A DNA stretch of 36,291 nucleotides. Source: Ignavibacteria bacterium (GTDB taxonomy: Bacteria; Bacteroidota; Ignavibacteria; Ignavibacteriales; Melioribacteraceae). The DNA lies in assembly GCA_012719345.1 (NCBI GenBank), contig JAAYAN010000128.1, positions 1 to 36,291 of the forward strand, written 5' to 3'. Position 1 is the first letter of the stretch, and each line of letters starts with the position of its first letter. Positions 25,223 through 33,384 of the stretch are shown here, in pieces. The notes beneath the pieces are model-generated. The model did no database searches and was not told where the DNA came from. It worked only from the letters and a program-made list of their open reading frames with translations. Both the position numbers and the translations under genes were made by a program.

Positions 25223-26824
25223 TCAGGACTTAAACATTCCTTCTCTTTCTCTGTATTCAAAATAATCAAAATCAGCCGGTTTTTGCATTCCTGAAATATC
25301 TTGACAACACATTCCAACAAATGAACCGGTAAAATGGGCATCGCCTCCGCCTTCTTCAAATTCATCGGAAAGAGTGCTGTAATCAAAATCTTTACCTATT
25401 CTTATCCAATCTGTTCCGTTTATTGAATAAAATAATCTCAATTTATCATAATCAACTGTAAGACGAAGATATATATCATCCTTTACATTCAACTTAATTT
25501 TTTCATCAAGTGGGAAATCGGCATTGCCATTAATATTTGTCATTATATCAATGCATTTTCCCAATTTTTCATCCCAGGTAACATTTAAATAATAAAAATT
25601 CCTATTATCGTAAATACAGATTAATCCAGCCATCTGCTGAAAAGTATCCGGCTCGAATTCCATTTTTGTTTCGGCAGTGTAAAAAAAAGATTGCTGCCGG
25701 CGAGCTATTAACGACTGAGTATGATGAGAACTCAAAGATTCGCGCCCTTTAATTCGTAAATAGCCAGGACGTTCGGAAAGTGAATATGAGTTTTCATCAA
25801 GTTTAACACGCAAAAATTGAAAATTTATATCAAGTTTATCTGAATTAAAATCGTTTCTGGAATCAGCTTTTTCCCATTTATGCTCAGGCAATTTAGGAGC
25901 AGGAACAAGTACTTTGGGCTCGTTTCCTCCGCCTTCAAGTCTTATCCATCCGTCATTTGTCCATTCCATTTTCTGGATGGCAGTTTCGCGTCCCATCGTG
26001 CATCTTCCGCGTGATGGTATATGCCTTCCGCAAAGATGAACCATATACCATTCTTTATTCTGGGTCTCTACCAACGATGCATGACCGGCTCTTTGTAATT
26101 CCAAAGCTGGATTATAAAATGAAGTGAGAATTGGGTTGGCAGGATCCACTTCGTAAGGTCCGTCAATGTTTTTTGACCGGGACATAGTAACTGAATGACG
26201 AAGTACGGTTCCTCCTTCTGCAGTAAGCAAATAATAATATCCGTCTTTTTTATATAAGTGCGGACCTTCTACCAGCTGTATTCCGGTTCCTTTAAAAATA
26301 TTCTTAACAGGTCCGACAAGTTTTTTTTCTTTTTCTGAGTATTCCTGAAGTAAAATTCCGTTGAAGGGATTATGATTTTTTCTGTGATCCCATTGCATAT
26401 TAACCAGCCACTTTCTTCCGTTGTCATCATGAAATAATGAAGGATCGAAACCTGAGCTGTTCAGATAGACTGGTTCTGACCAATCCCCAAAAATATCTTT
26501 TGTAGTTACCAGATAATTATGCGAATCTTTAAATATCCCCCGGAATGTTTTCACATCTGTATAAATAAGGTAAAAAGTTCCGTTATTGTAAGAAAGACAC
26601 GGTGCCCATATTCCGCAAGAATTAGGATTTCCAGCCATATTAAGCTGGCTTGTTCTATTCAGCGGATGAGCAATAAGTTTCCAATTCACCAAATCTTTTG
26701 AATGATGTATCTGAACACCCGGAAACCACTCGAATGTTGAAGTTGCAATAAAATAATCACCGCCAACTCGTAAAATGGAAGGATCGGGATTAAAACCCGG
26801 TAAAATCGGATTAACTATTTCCAT
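25223..26824 (-). CDS. Cytoplasmic GH43 beta-xylosidase (GH43_11 type)
   Basis: The enzyme hydrolyses xylobiose and longer xylo-oligosaccharides to xylose. At 533 residues with no signal peptide it matches the well-studied cytoplasmic beta-xylosidases. The catalytic residues fall at D14 (NPDPS, base), D127 (GFDPS, modulator) and E186 (LVEGPHLYK, acid), the same numbering as in the Selenomonas ruminantium enzyme SXA as I recall it. The C-terminal GH43_C2 sandwich starts at about residue 325 and has ARRQQSF. It opens the xylan locus; GGAG lies ahead of ATG 26824. It is related to the exported GH43 at 17283-18974, so the locus has two GH43 enzymes in different compartments. Confidence 0.93.
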   Translation of the reverse strand: MEIVNPILPGFNPDPSILRVGGDYFIATSTFEWFPGVQIHHSKDLVNWKLIAHPLNRTSQLNMAGNPNSCGIWAPCLSYNNGTFYLIYTDVKTFRGIFKDSHNYLVTTKDIFGDWSEPVYLNSSGFDPSLFHDDNGRKWLVNMQWDHRKNHNPFNGILLQEYSEKEKKLVGPVKNIFKGTGIQLVEGPHLYKKDGYYYLLTAEGGTVLRHSVTMSRSKNIDGPYEVDPANPILTSFYNPALELQRAGHASLVETQNKEWYMVHLCGRHIPSRGRCTMGRETAIQKMEWTNDGWIRLEGGGNEPKVLVPAPKLPEHKWEKADSRNDFNSDKLDINFQFLRVKLDENSYSLSERPGYLRIKGRESLSSHHTQSLIARRQQSFFYTAETKMEFEPDTFQQMAGLICIYDNRNFYYLNVTWDEKLGKCIDIMTNINGNADFPLDEKIKLNVKDDIYLRLTVDYDKLRLFYSINGTDWIRIGKDFDYSTLSDEFEEGGGDAHFTGSFVGMCCQDISGMQKPADFDYFEYREREGMFKS

Positions 26825-27197
26825 ATTAAACTGACTCCAAATACAATTTACCCTGCCCTTTGGATAAATATTGAACTATTTTTATCTTCAGCTTTTTTAT
26901 AAAGCATAAACCGTTAAGTTTAATCTGTAAATTAATTTATTCTTTCAATGGAAAAAAAGAATAATCAAATCCACGCAACCTTTATTTATATCACTTCAAA
27001 ATATTATAAAAACTTTTAATAATAGATAATTTAATAATCAAATTCAATAAAAACCTGTAAAAACAAAAGAATTTAACTATAAGTTTTTACTAAATTTTTC
27101 TGCTAAGAATAAAGGCTCATTTTTTACGAATAGAAATTTGGGAGGAGTTTATAAAAACCTGCCTCTTAATAAGAGGCAGGGTAGATAGTATTAAAAT
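26825..27197. other. 373-base intergenic region between the xylan locus and the FKBP gene
   Basis: The stretch is strongly AT-rich. It contains the terminator of the FKBP gene at 27152-27180 and the leader of the GH43 gene. I see no regulator gene, no small open frame with a ribosome binding site and no convincing promoter motif. Confidence 0.5.
27152..27180 (-). terminator. Rho-independent terminator after the FKBP gene
   Basis: CCTGCCTCTT (27158-27167) and AAGAGGCAGG (27171-27180) form a perfect 10-bp stem with a three-base loop. On the minus strand the stem is followed by TTTTTAT, the normal terminator layout. Confidence 0.85.
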
Positions 27198-27884
27198 TTA
27201 TTTTAGTTTAATAAACTCTATTTTGAAGATTAAATACTGCCCCGGTTCAATATAACCAGGAATTCCTTCATCGCCGTATGCTTGTTCAGCAGGAAGATAA
27301 AGTTCCCAAGTTGACCCTTCCGGCATAATCGTAAATGCCATCTGAACGCCAATAATATTTGTATTAATTACTTTTTCAACAGGTTGTTCTTCAAACGTAG
27401 AATAAATCAATTTTCCGTCTATTGTTTTTAATTCCAAATTCATTAATGCTGTTTGTTCCGGTTTTGCAACTTTTCCTGTACCTTGTTGAACAATTTTATA
27501 AACCAAGCCTGATTTATCGAAAACCACGTTTTTATCTTCTTTAATTTTCTCGATAAATTTCTTTCCTGCATCGGTGTTTGTTTTAAGTTGTTCTTTCAGT
27601 TTTTCCGCACGTTTTACTTCCTGATCTTTCTGCAAACGAACTTTTATCGACATAACTTCTTCGTTGGTAAACAAATTTGTATCGCCCAGCGCATCAAGCA
27701 TACCCTGGTTAACAAAATCGGGATTAAGTGTGTTGCCGTTTTTCTTATGATAATCGGCAAAGTCGTACCCTACTAAGTAGCTTAAACTGTCGGTTATGTT
27801 CTTAAAATCGGGTTTTTCAATTCTTTCTTCCTTACACGAAAAGAAAGCAAATGAGACAAATAAAATAAATGCTAAATACTTCAT
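27198..27884 (-). CDS. FKBP-type peptidyl-prolyl isomerase lipoprotein
   Basis: The 228-residue protein has a lipoprotein signal (ILFVSFAFFSC, lipid attachment at C17). A helical dimerisation-type N-terminal region follows (about residues 30-118, DSLSYLVGYDFADY, as in FkpA/Mip proteins), then a C-terminal FKBP domain (about 120-228: GLVYKIVQQGTGKVA, TIMPEGSTWELYLPAEQAYGD, GQYLIFKIEFIKL). It should speed folding of exported proteins in the periplasm. A terminator follows the stop, and a nine-G tract lies about 43 bases upstream of the start. Confidence 0.9.
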   Translation of the reverse strand: MKYLAFILFVSFAFFSCKEERIEKPDFKNITDSLSYLVGYDFADYHKKNGNTLNPDFVNQGMLDALGDTNLFTNEEVMSIKVRLQKDQEVKRAEKLKEQLKTNTDAGKKFIEKIKEDKNVVFDKSGLVYKIVQQGTGKVAKPEQTALMNLELKTIDGKLIYSTFEEQPVEKVINTNIIGVQMAFTIMPEGSTWELYLPAEQAYGDEGIPGYIEPGQYLIFKIEFIKLK

Positions 27885-27926
27885 ATATTCTCCAGTAATT
27901 AAATTTTAACTAAATTTGGACTAATT

Positions 27927-27935
27927 GGGGGGGGG
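27927..27935. repeat. Nine-base poly-G tract upstream of the FKBP gene
   Basis: Nine consecutive G bases occur in the AT-rich gap between the FKBP start (27884) and the stop of the next gene (27944). Such a tract is unusual in this base composition and could change length by slippage, or could be an assembly error. Confidence 0.8.
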
Positions 27936-27943
27936 TACATATT

Positions 27944-28159
27944 CTATTGTATTCCGGTTCTTTCATTTTTTTGTATTTGATCGAGACCGTAATGACTGAG
28001 CAGTGTATCAATAGATTTCATTTTTTGTATCATTTCCGGAACACAATCTTTGGCATCGCCACCCGATTTTATTTTGCGAAGCCATTTGAAAATTTCATCC
28101 TGAGTATTTTTTAATTCTTTTGCCAACCTGAAAACAGTTGTATAGTCTTCACTTAACAT
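27944..28159 (-). CDS. Small hypothetical protein (71 residues)
   Basis: The frame has a clear ribosome binding site (AGGAAAA) ahead of ATG 28159 and normal amino-acid composition. The product is mostly helical and charged (VFRLAKELKNTQDEIFKWLRKI, MIQKMKSIDTLLSHYGL), with no signal peptide or membrane segment. I do not recognise the family. The gene lies between a GT2 gene and the FKBP gene on the same strand, about 60 bases from each. Confidence 0.65.
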   Translation of the reverse strand: MLSEDYTTVFRLAKELKNTQDEIFKWLRKIKSGGDAKDCVPEMIQKMKSIDTLLSHYGLDQIQKNERTGIQ

Positions 28160-28219
28160 TTTTCCTAATACCTAAAAAATTGTTTTGAAATATAATAAAA
28201 ATTAAAGAAAATTATCAGC

Positions 28220-28855
28220 TTAATTTGAATTAGTTATGCTGCCGGCTGTATTTCTATAATATATGTAAGTTTTAAAGTCGGTTTTAATGATATTTGCAAT
28301 GTCTTTAATCCTTTCAAAAAAGTCGGAATCCTCACTGTAATCGATATTGTTAAATCCTCCTGCGCTAATAAAAAGATCCTTTTTCACCACAAATGTTCCG
28401 CCTATTATACAATCGTCCAGATTAATTCTTTTGGTCCTGTCATTTTTATCCGGCACATGTTTATCGCCGATAATTTCAGCTGTACCGTACACTAAATCCG
28501 TATCTTTATGCAAATAGAATATTTCTATATTTCGTTCTAAATGGTCGGGTTTCCATTCATCATCGCTTCCTATAAAAGCAATGTATTTTCCACAAGCTGC
28601 TAAAATTCCGGTATTTAAGGTTAATGGGAGTTTTTTGTTCGAATGCCGCATATATCTTATTTTCGGGAATTTCTCCTGATATTCTATAATTAAGCTGAAG
28701 GTCTTATCGCTGCTTCCGTCATCTATTACCAGCAGTTCCCAATCTTTAAATGTCTGACGGATTACGGAATCGATTGATCTTCTTAAATATGAATACCTGT
28801 TATATGTAGGAAGAATAACTGAAACTAATGGATTTGTTTGCTTGTACAACTTCAT
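28220..28855 (-). CDS. Family 2 glycosyltransferase
   Basis: The 211-residue GT-A enzyme transfers a sugar from a nucleotide donor, most likely to a surface polysaccharide. Visible motifs are VSVILPTYNRYSYLRRSIDSV at the N-terminus, ELLVIDDGSSDKT, and the metal-binding DxD-like GSDDEW near residue 97. The GGFN block and ED near residues 178-190 are also family-like. The length is short but complete for single-domain GT2 enzymes. The donor and acceptor cannot be inferred. It faces a divergent plus-strand operon across a 104-base gap that must hold promoters for both. Confidence 0.88.
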   Translation of the reverse strand: MKLYKQTNPLVSVILPTYNRYSYLRRSIDSVIRQTFKDWELLVIDDGSSDKTFSLIIEYQEKFPKIRYMRHSNKKLPLTLNTGILAACGKYIAFIGSDDEWKPDHLERNIEIFYLHKDTDLVYGTAEIIGDKHVPDKNDRTKRINLDDCIIGGTFVVKKDLFISAGGFNNIDYSEDSDFFERIKDIANIIKTDFKTYIYYRNTAGSITNSN

Positions 28856-28959
28856 TTTAAAACCAATTTTAATAGTGATTAAAAGATTTTTTCATATATT
28901 TCACATTCTTTTTTAATATTAAAACATAATCAAATTTTTTCACTTTTTGGGATTTGCTT

Positions 28960-29196
28960 ATGAGCACAAGAGAACAAACGAAATATTTCGAATCACTTAA
29001 AAGATTTGAAAACAAGTTTTCGGACAAAGAAAGTTCTGAATACAAAATGTTTAAAAAGCGCCATATTGATGAAGAAGATTTGGACAAACTTTCGCTTGAA
29101 AAACTCAAAGCGCTATATAACAAATATTACGTAAACCGTGCAAAAAAAGATTTATCCGGTTTTTTTAAAAATTCAGATAAAAATGAAAATATATAA
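28960..29196 (+). CDS. Small hypothetical protein ahead of the DUF2723 gene
   Basis: The 78-residue product (MSTREQTKYFESLKRFENKFSD start) is charged and helical, with no signal peptide or membrane segment; LDKLSLEKLKALYNKYYVNR is an amphipathic helix. I chose ATG 28960 over TTG 28954; GGGA lies ahead of it. The DUF2723 gene starts 12 bases after its stop, so the two are probably co-transcribed. I do not recognise the family. Confidence 0.65.
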   Translation: MSTREQTKYFESLKRFENKFSDKESSEYKMFKKRHIDEEDLDKLSLEKLKALYNKYYVNRAKKDLSGFFKNSDKNENI

Positions 29197-29208
29197 TTAG
29201 AGGAAATA

Positions 29209-32178
29209 ATGAATCACAAAATAATTCACAGAGCGGTAGCAGCGTGTGTTTTTCTTATCACCGCAGTCGTTTATTTAATGACAGTTCAGCCAAATGTTAG
29301 CTTTTGGGATTGCGGCGAATTTATTTCATCCGCATATTATCTGCAAGTTCCACACCCACCCGGAACACCTTTTTTCCTTATATTGGGAAGATTATTTTCG
29401 ATGCTTCCAATCGGCGATAACGTTGCTTTCAGGGTCAATCTTGTTTCCGTGATTTCAAGCGCTTTTACAGTTTTATTCCTTTATCTTACCGCCGTTAAAA
29501 TAATTCAGTTTTATAAAAAAGATAACCCGAAAGGTCTTTTAGATAATGCAGCAACATATATTGCCGCTGCCATTGGAGCGCTTTCCCTAGCATTCAGCGA
29601 TACTTTTTGGTTTAATGCAGTTGAAGCTGAAGTTTATGCTCTGGCTACCTTTTTCATTGCATTTGTCGTTTGGATTATGATGGTTTGGAATGAAAAAGCC
29701 GACGAACCCGATAACGAGAAATATCTTATTTTTATCGCATACTTAATCGGACTTTCAACAGGAGTTCACTTGATGTCGGTACTTGCAATTGTTCCTATTA
29801 TGATGACAATTATGTATCGTAAATATTTCACCGACGATAAAGCTTTAAAAGTTTCCGGATATGTTTTTTTAGCTCACGCAGCCGTAATTATTATAATCTC
29901 TTTGATTATGTGGTCTTCGCAAACAGACGGACCATCTTCCCGAGAAGCGTACTATGCATTCGATTCCCGTTTTAAATGGTTTGCAGGCATGGTTTCATTA
30001 GTATTTATGCTTATTTTCTTTAAGAAAGTTTTTAACTGGAACTCAATTTATCTGCCAATGATTTTTGGAGCAATTGCCCTTTTCGGCACTTACCCGGGAA
30101 TAGTAAAGTATCTGCCTGAACTTCTTTACTCTTTAAGCGGTAACAGTTCTACCGCAGCAATTGCAGTGATAGCTTTACTATTAGGGCTGCTTGCTTATGC
30201 AATATACTATACTCATAAAAAAGAGATGAATACACTAAATCTTATTGCAAAATGCATACTTTTTGCAATACTTGGTTTCTCTTCATACACTTCAATTATA
30301 ATTCGTTCAAATTTAGATACACCAATAAATCTTAACAGCCCAAAAACTGTAAGTGCATTAGTAAAGTATCTTAACCGCGAACAGTACGGCGATTTCCCGA
30401 TTTTTAAAAGACGTTTTACAAACGAGCCTCATCAGCAGGGAGTGTTTACAAATTATTCAAGCGATCTCGATTTCCTTTACCGCTATCAGATGGATCATAT
30501 GTTTAACAGATACCTGATGTGGAATTACGTGGGAAGAGAATCTACTGAGCAGGATTGCGGCGTAAATGTTGCACCTTTTAACGGTTTTTTTAACTCCATA
30601 AATTCGGCATTGAATTTAAAATACCAGTTTAAGGGAGATATCGGCAATTCACTTTTGGGAATTCCATTTTTAATCGGGCTGCTTGGGTTGTATTTCCATT
30701 TCCGGAAGGATTGGAAAATTGCTTCGGTTTTTCTTGTAATGTTTATTTTCCTTGGATATTTAACTGCCTTTTACCAGAATCAGCAGGAACCCCAGCCGAG
30801 AGAAAGAGATTATTTTTACGTAGGCGCTTTTTTCGTTTTTTCAATTTGGATTGCCCTTGGCGTGCGCGGAATAATTGATATTTTTGTTGAAAAGTTTGCA
30901 GGTAAAAGTCATCAAAAAATAAGCATTGCAGGAGTCTTAGTTTTAGGCGTTGCTCTTATTCCTGCAAATATGCTTGCTGTTAATTATTTTGAACACGACC
31001 GTTCCAGAAACTATATTCCCTGGGATTATTCATATAACATTCTTCAAAGCGCAGCTCCAAACGCAATTATTTTTACAAATGGCGATAACGATACATTCCC
31101 GCTTTGGTACCTGCAGGATGTTGAAGGCGTAAGAAGAGATGTGCGAATAGCAAATCTTAGTCTGCTTAATACCGATTGGTACATAAAACAGCTTAAAAAT
31201 ACTGCGCCTTACGGTTCGCAAAAAATCAAAATGACTTATTCCGATTTTGAAATAGATAATATTTCAAATACCGGTTATATCCCTTGGACCCCGAAAGCTG
31301 TTGCAGTTGATGTTCCCAAAAACATTATAAACGAATTTAATGTAACAGATTCTTCGGTTACAAGTAAAGGCAAATTGGAATGGTATTTACCTGATTACGC
31401 AGGAATGAAGGTTCTTCGTATTCAAGACGCAATGGTTAAAAGCATAATTGATGCAAACAAATGGGAACGGCCTATTTACTTTGCTGTAACCTGCTCTGAT
31501 GATTCGCGCATTGGACTTGATGAGTATATGAGAATGGAAGGTCTTGCTTTCCGGTTTGTTCCGCAAAAAGCTCCGGCCAATAAAGAATATATGGATGAAG
31601 ATTTAATGTACAAGTTTTTATTCAACGAACCCAAAGGATACAGTAAAGATTATCAGCCTGGATTTAAATTCAGGGGATTAAACGATCCTACAATCTTCTT
31701 TGATGAAAACCATGTAAGAATGTGCCAGAACTACCGGAATTCCTATCTGCGCCTTGCTTTGCGATATTACAACAATATAATTGATTCGCAAAAAGTAATT
31801 TCGATTCTTGACAAAATGGAAGAAAAGATGCCCCGCCGTATAATTTCGATGGATGTAAGACTTAAGTTCGATATTTCCGAACTGTATTACAACGCGGGTG
31901 CACACAAACAATATAATGAACTTGCCAATGAAATTATTGCCGAACTCGAACCGTTATTGGCTAAGGGAATCGGGGAAGTTAACAGCCGTTATACTCCGTT
32001 CCGGATGCTGTGGGCAACATACGATTATTTGGGCAGCTACGATAAAAGCCTGGGACTTCTTTATAAACTTGAAGAGTTAAATCCCGGAAGCAACGAGATT
32101 AAAGCTTACATAAACGCTTACAAATCCAAAATTGCCCAAAGAGATTCGCAGCTCGCTAAATCGGGTTTAACTAAATAA
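29209..32178 (+). CDS. DUF2723-family polytopic membrane protein, probable glycosyltransferase
   Basis: The 989-residue protein has about 11-13 membrane segments in the first ~590 residues and a large exported C-terminal part. The N-terminal block SFWDCGEFISSAYYLQVPHPPGTPFF is diagnostic of DUF2723 (PF11028), a family linked to GT-C glycosyltransferases such as protein O-mannosyltransferases, with the acidic D-x-G-E in the first loop. The C-terminal third has TPR-like helices (about residues 880-970). A protein- or polysaccharide-glycosylation role in the periplasm is plausible; the donor lipid-sugar is unknown. A GAGGAA ribosome binding site precedes ATG 29209, and a terminator follows the stop. 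Confidence 0.88.
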   Translation: MNHKIIHRAVAACVFLITAVVYLMTVQPNVSFWDCGEFISSAYYLQVPHPPGTPFFLILGRLFSMLPIGDNVAFRVNLVSVISSAFTVLFLYLTAVKIIQFYKKDNPKGLLDNAATYIAAAIGALSLAFSDTFWFNAVEAEVYALATFFIAFVVWIMMVWNEKADEPDNEKYLIFIAYLIGLSTGVHLMSVLAIVPIMMTIMYRKYFTDDKALKVSGYVFLAHAAVIIIISLIMWSSQTDGPSSREAYYAFDSRFKWFAGMVSLVFMLIFFKKVFNWNSIYLPMIFGAIALFGTYPGIVKYLPELLYSLSGNSSTAAIAVIALLLGLLAYAIYYTHKKEMNTLNLIAKCILFAILGFSSYTSIIIRSNLDTPINLNSPKTVSALVKYLNREQYGDFPIFKRRFTNEPHQQGVFTNYSSDLDFLYRYQMDHMFNRYLMWNYVGRESTEQDCGVNVAPFNGFFNSINSALNLKYQFKGDIGNSLLGIPFLIGLLGLYFHFRKDWKIASVFLVMFIFLGYLTAFYQNQQEPQPRERDYFYVGAFFVFSIWIALGVRGIIDIFVEKFAGKSHQKISIAGVLVLGVALIPANMLAVNYFEHDRSRNYIPWDYSYNILQSAAPNAIIFTNGDNDTFPLWYLQDVEGVRRDVRIANLSLLNTDWYIKQLKNTAPYGSQKIKMTYSDFEIDNISNTGYIPWTPKAVAVDVPKNIINEFNVTDSSVTSKGKLEWYLPDYAGMKVLRIQDAMVKSIIDANKWERPIYFAVTCSDDSRIGLDEYMRMEGLAFRFVPQKAPANKEYMDEDLMYKFLFNEPKGYSKDYQPGFKFRGLNDPTIFFDENHVRMCQNYRNSYLRLALRYYNNIIDSQKVISILDKMEEKMPRRIISMDVRLKFDISELYYNAGAHKQYNELANEIIAELEPLLAKGIGEVNSRYTPFRMLWATYDYLGSYDKSLGLLYKLEELNPGSNEIKAYINAYKSKIAQRDSQLAKSGLTK

Positions 32179-32183
32179 AATTG

Positions 32184-32212
32184 AAAAGGCTGTTTTTAAC
32201 AGCCTTTTTTTT
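32184..32212 (+). terminator. Rho-independent terminator after the DUF2723 gene
   Basis: AAAAGGCTGTT (32184-32194) pairs with AACAGCCTTTT around a TTT loop, and eight T bases run to 32212. It is a textbook hairpin with T-tract, placed six bases after the DUF2723 stop and 12 bases before the GT9 start. Confidence 0.9.
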
Positions 32213-32223
32213 AAGGATTTATT

Positions 32224-33291
32224 TTGAAAATATTGATAATTGCACTTTCGGGCATTGGCGACGCTTTAATGTTTACGCCCGCTTTAAAAATATTAAAGGA
32301 ACAAATCCCTGACGCGGAAATTGACGCAATGGTTATGTACAGCGGAGTTAAAGATATATATTCCCGGCTGCCGCAAATAACCAATGTTTACTTACACGAT
32401 TTTCTTAAAAAAAGCAAAGCGGAATCGTTTAAGTTCGTTATAAATCTGCAGAAAAAATATGATGTTTCCATTAATGTTTATCCGTCAAACCGCAAAGAAT
32501 ACAACCTGATAAGTTTTTTAACAGGAGCCGGAAAAAGGATTGCCGTAAGTTATAAGCGGCAGGGATTTAGAAATTTAGAATTTTTAAACAATATAAGAAT
32601 TGAAGAAAACGACAATTTTCATAATGTTGAAACCAATATAAAAATGGTTGAATGTTTAACCGGCAATAAGATTGCTCAGCCGTTCCCTGGTTTAATGTTT
32701 CCTTTAAAAAGCGAAGAACTGCAATTTGCCGATACTTTTTTTTCGGATTACAACCTGAATACTTTTAAAAATATAATTGGTTTTCATCCCGGCTGTTCAA
32801 CCCTTAAAAATCATATTAACCGAAGATGGGAGCCAGCTAAGTTTGTTGAACTGGGCAAAAAGCTTATTTCCGCGGGGAATACATGCATTTTAATTTTCGG
32901 CGGTCCCGATGAATCCGCGTTAAAAAGTGAAATCTATAACGGAATAAATTCCGGAAAGTGCTTTGAAGTAAATGTGAAAAACCTTGCCGAAACAGCCGCG
33001 GTAATGAAAAAATGCTCGCTGTTTATTACCAACGATTCAAGCCTGATGCACGTTGCTTCGGCAATGAACCTTAAAACCGCAGCTATAATAGGACCTACAA
33101 ATACAAATTACATCCGCCCTTGGAACACCGGGCATAAAATATGCACGCTAAACCTTGAATGCTCCCCCTGCTTTTTCTATTCGCCCAAACCGCTTAATTG
33201 CAGCCGGCAGGATGTAAAATACAAATGCATAAAAGAGCTTTCGGCAGATTTTGTTTTTAAGGAAATAGAAGGTTTTATGGATGCGAAGTGA
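32224..33291 (+). CDS. Family 9 glycosyltransferase (heptosyltransferase-like)
   Basis: The 355-residue GT-B enzyme resembles ADP-heptose:LPS heptosyltransferases. The N-terminal KILIIALSGIGDALMFTPAL is the usual opening, GFHPGCSTLKNH contains the donor-loop, and the C-terminal domain shows ITNDSSLMHVASAM and the GPTNTNYIRPW motif. It probably builds lipopolysaccharide or another surface glycan in the cytoplasm. The start codon is TTG 32224 with AAGGA eight bases upstream; no ATG start lies near. The preceding terminator implies that the gene has its own promoter or depends on read-through. Confidence 0.92.
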   Translation: MKILIIALSGIGDALMFTPALKILKEQIPDAEIDAMVMYSGVKDIYSRLPQITNVYLHDFLKKSKAESFKFVINLQKKYDVSINVYPSNRKEYNLISFLTGAGKRIAVSYKRQGFRNLEFLNNIRIEENDNFHNVETNIKMVECLTGNKIAQPFPGLMFPLKSEELQFADTFFSDYNLNTFKNIIGFHPGCSTLKNHINRRWEPAKFVELGKKLISAGNTCILIFGGPDESALKSEIYNGINSGKCFEVNVKNLAETAAVMKKCSLFITNDSSLMHVASAMNLKTAAIIGPTNTNYIRPWNTGHKICTLNLECSPCFFYSPKPLNCSRQDVKYKCIKELSADFVFKEIEGFMDAK

Positions 33292-33330
33292 ATAAGATTT
33301 TTATAATTTATTAACTATTTTTGCAGAAAA

Positions 33331-33364
33331 ATAAAACCCCGAATCAATCGGGGTTTGTTTTTTT
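33331..33364. terminator. Bidirectional terminator between convergent genes
   Basis: AAACCCCGA (33334-33342) and TCGGGGTTT (33348-33356) form a nine-bp stem with loop ATCAA. TTGTTTTTTT follows on the plus strand and TTATTTTTC on the minus strand, so it can end both the GT9 and the T9SS-protein transcripts. Confidence 0.88.
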
Positions 33365-33384
33365 AACATATCTGTCTTTTAATA

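Noticed and set aside
25171-25386. Small minus-strand open frame overlapping the end of the cytoplasmic GH43
   Set aside because: It overlaps the GH43 coding sequence in another frame and shows no recognisable motif.
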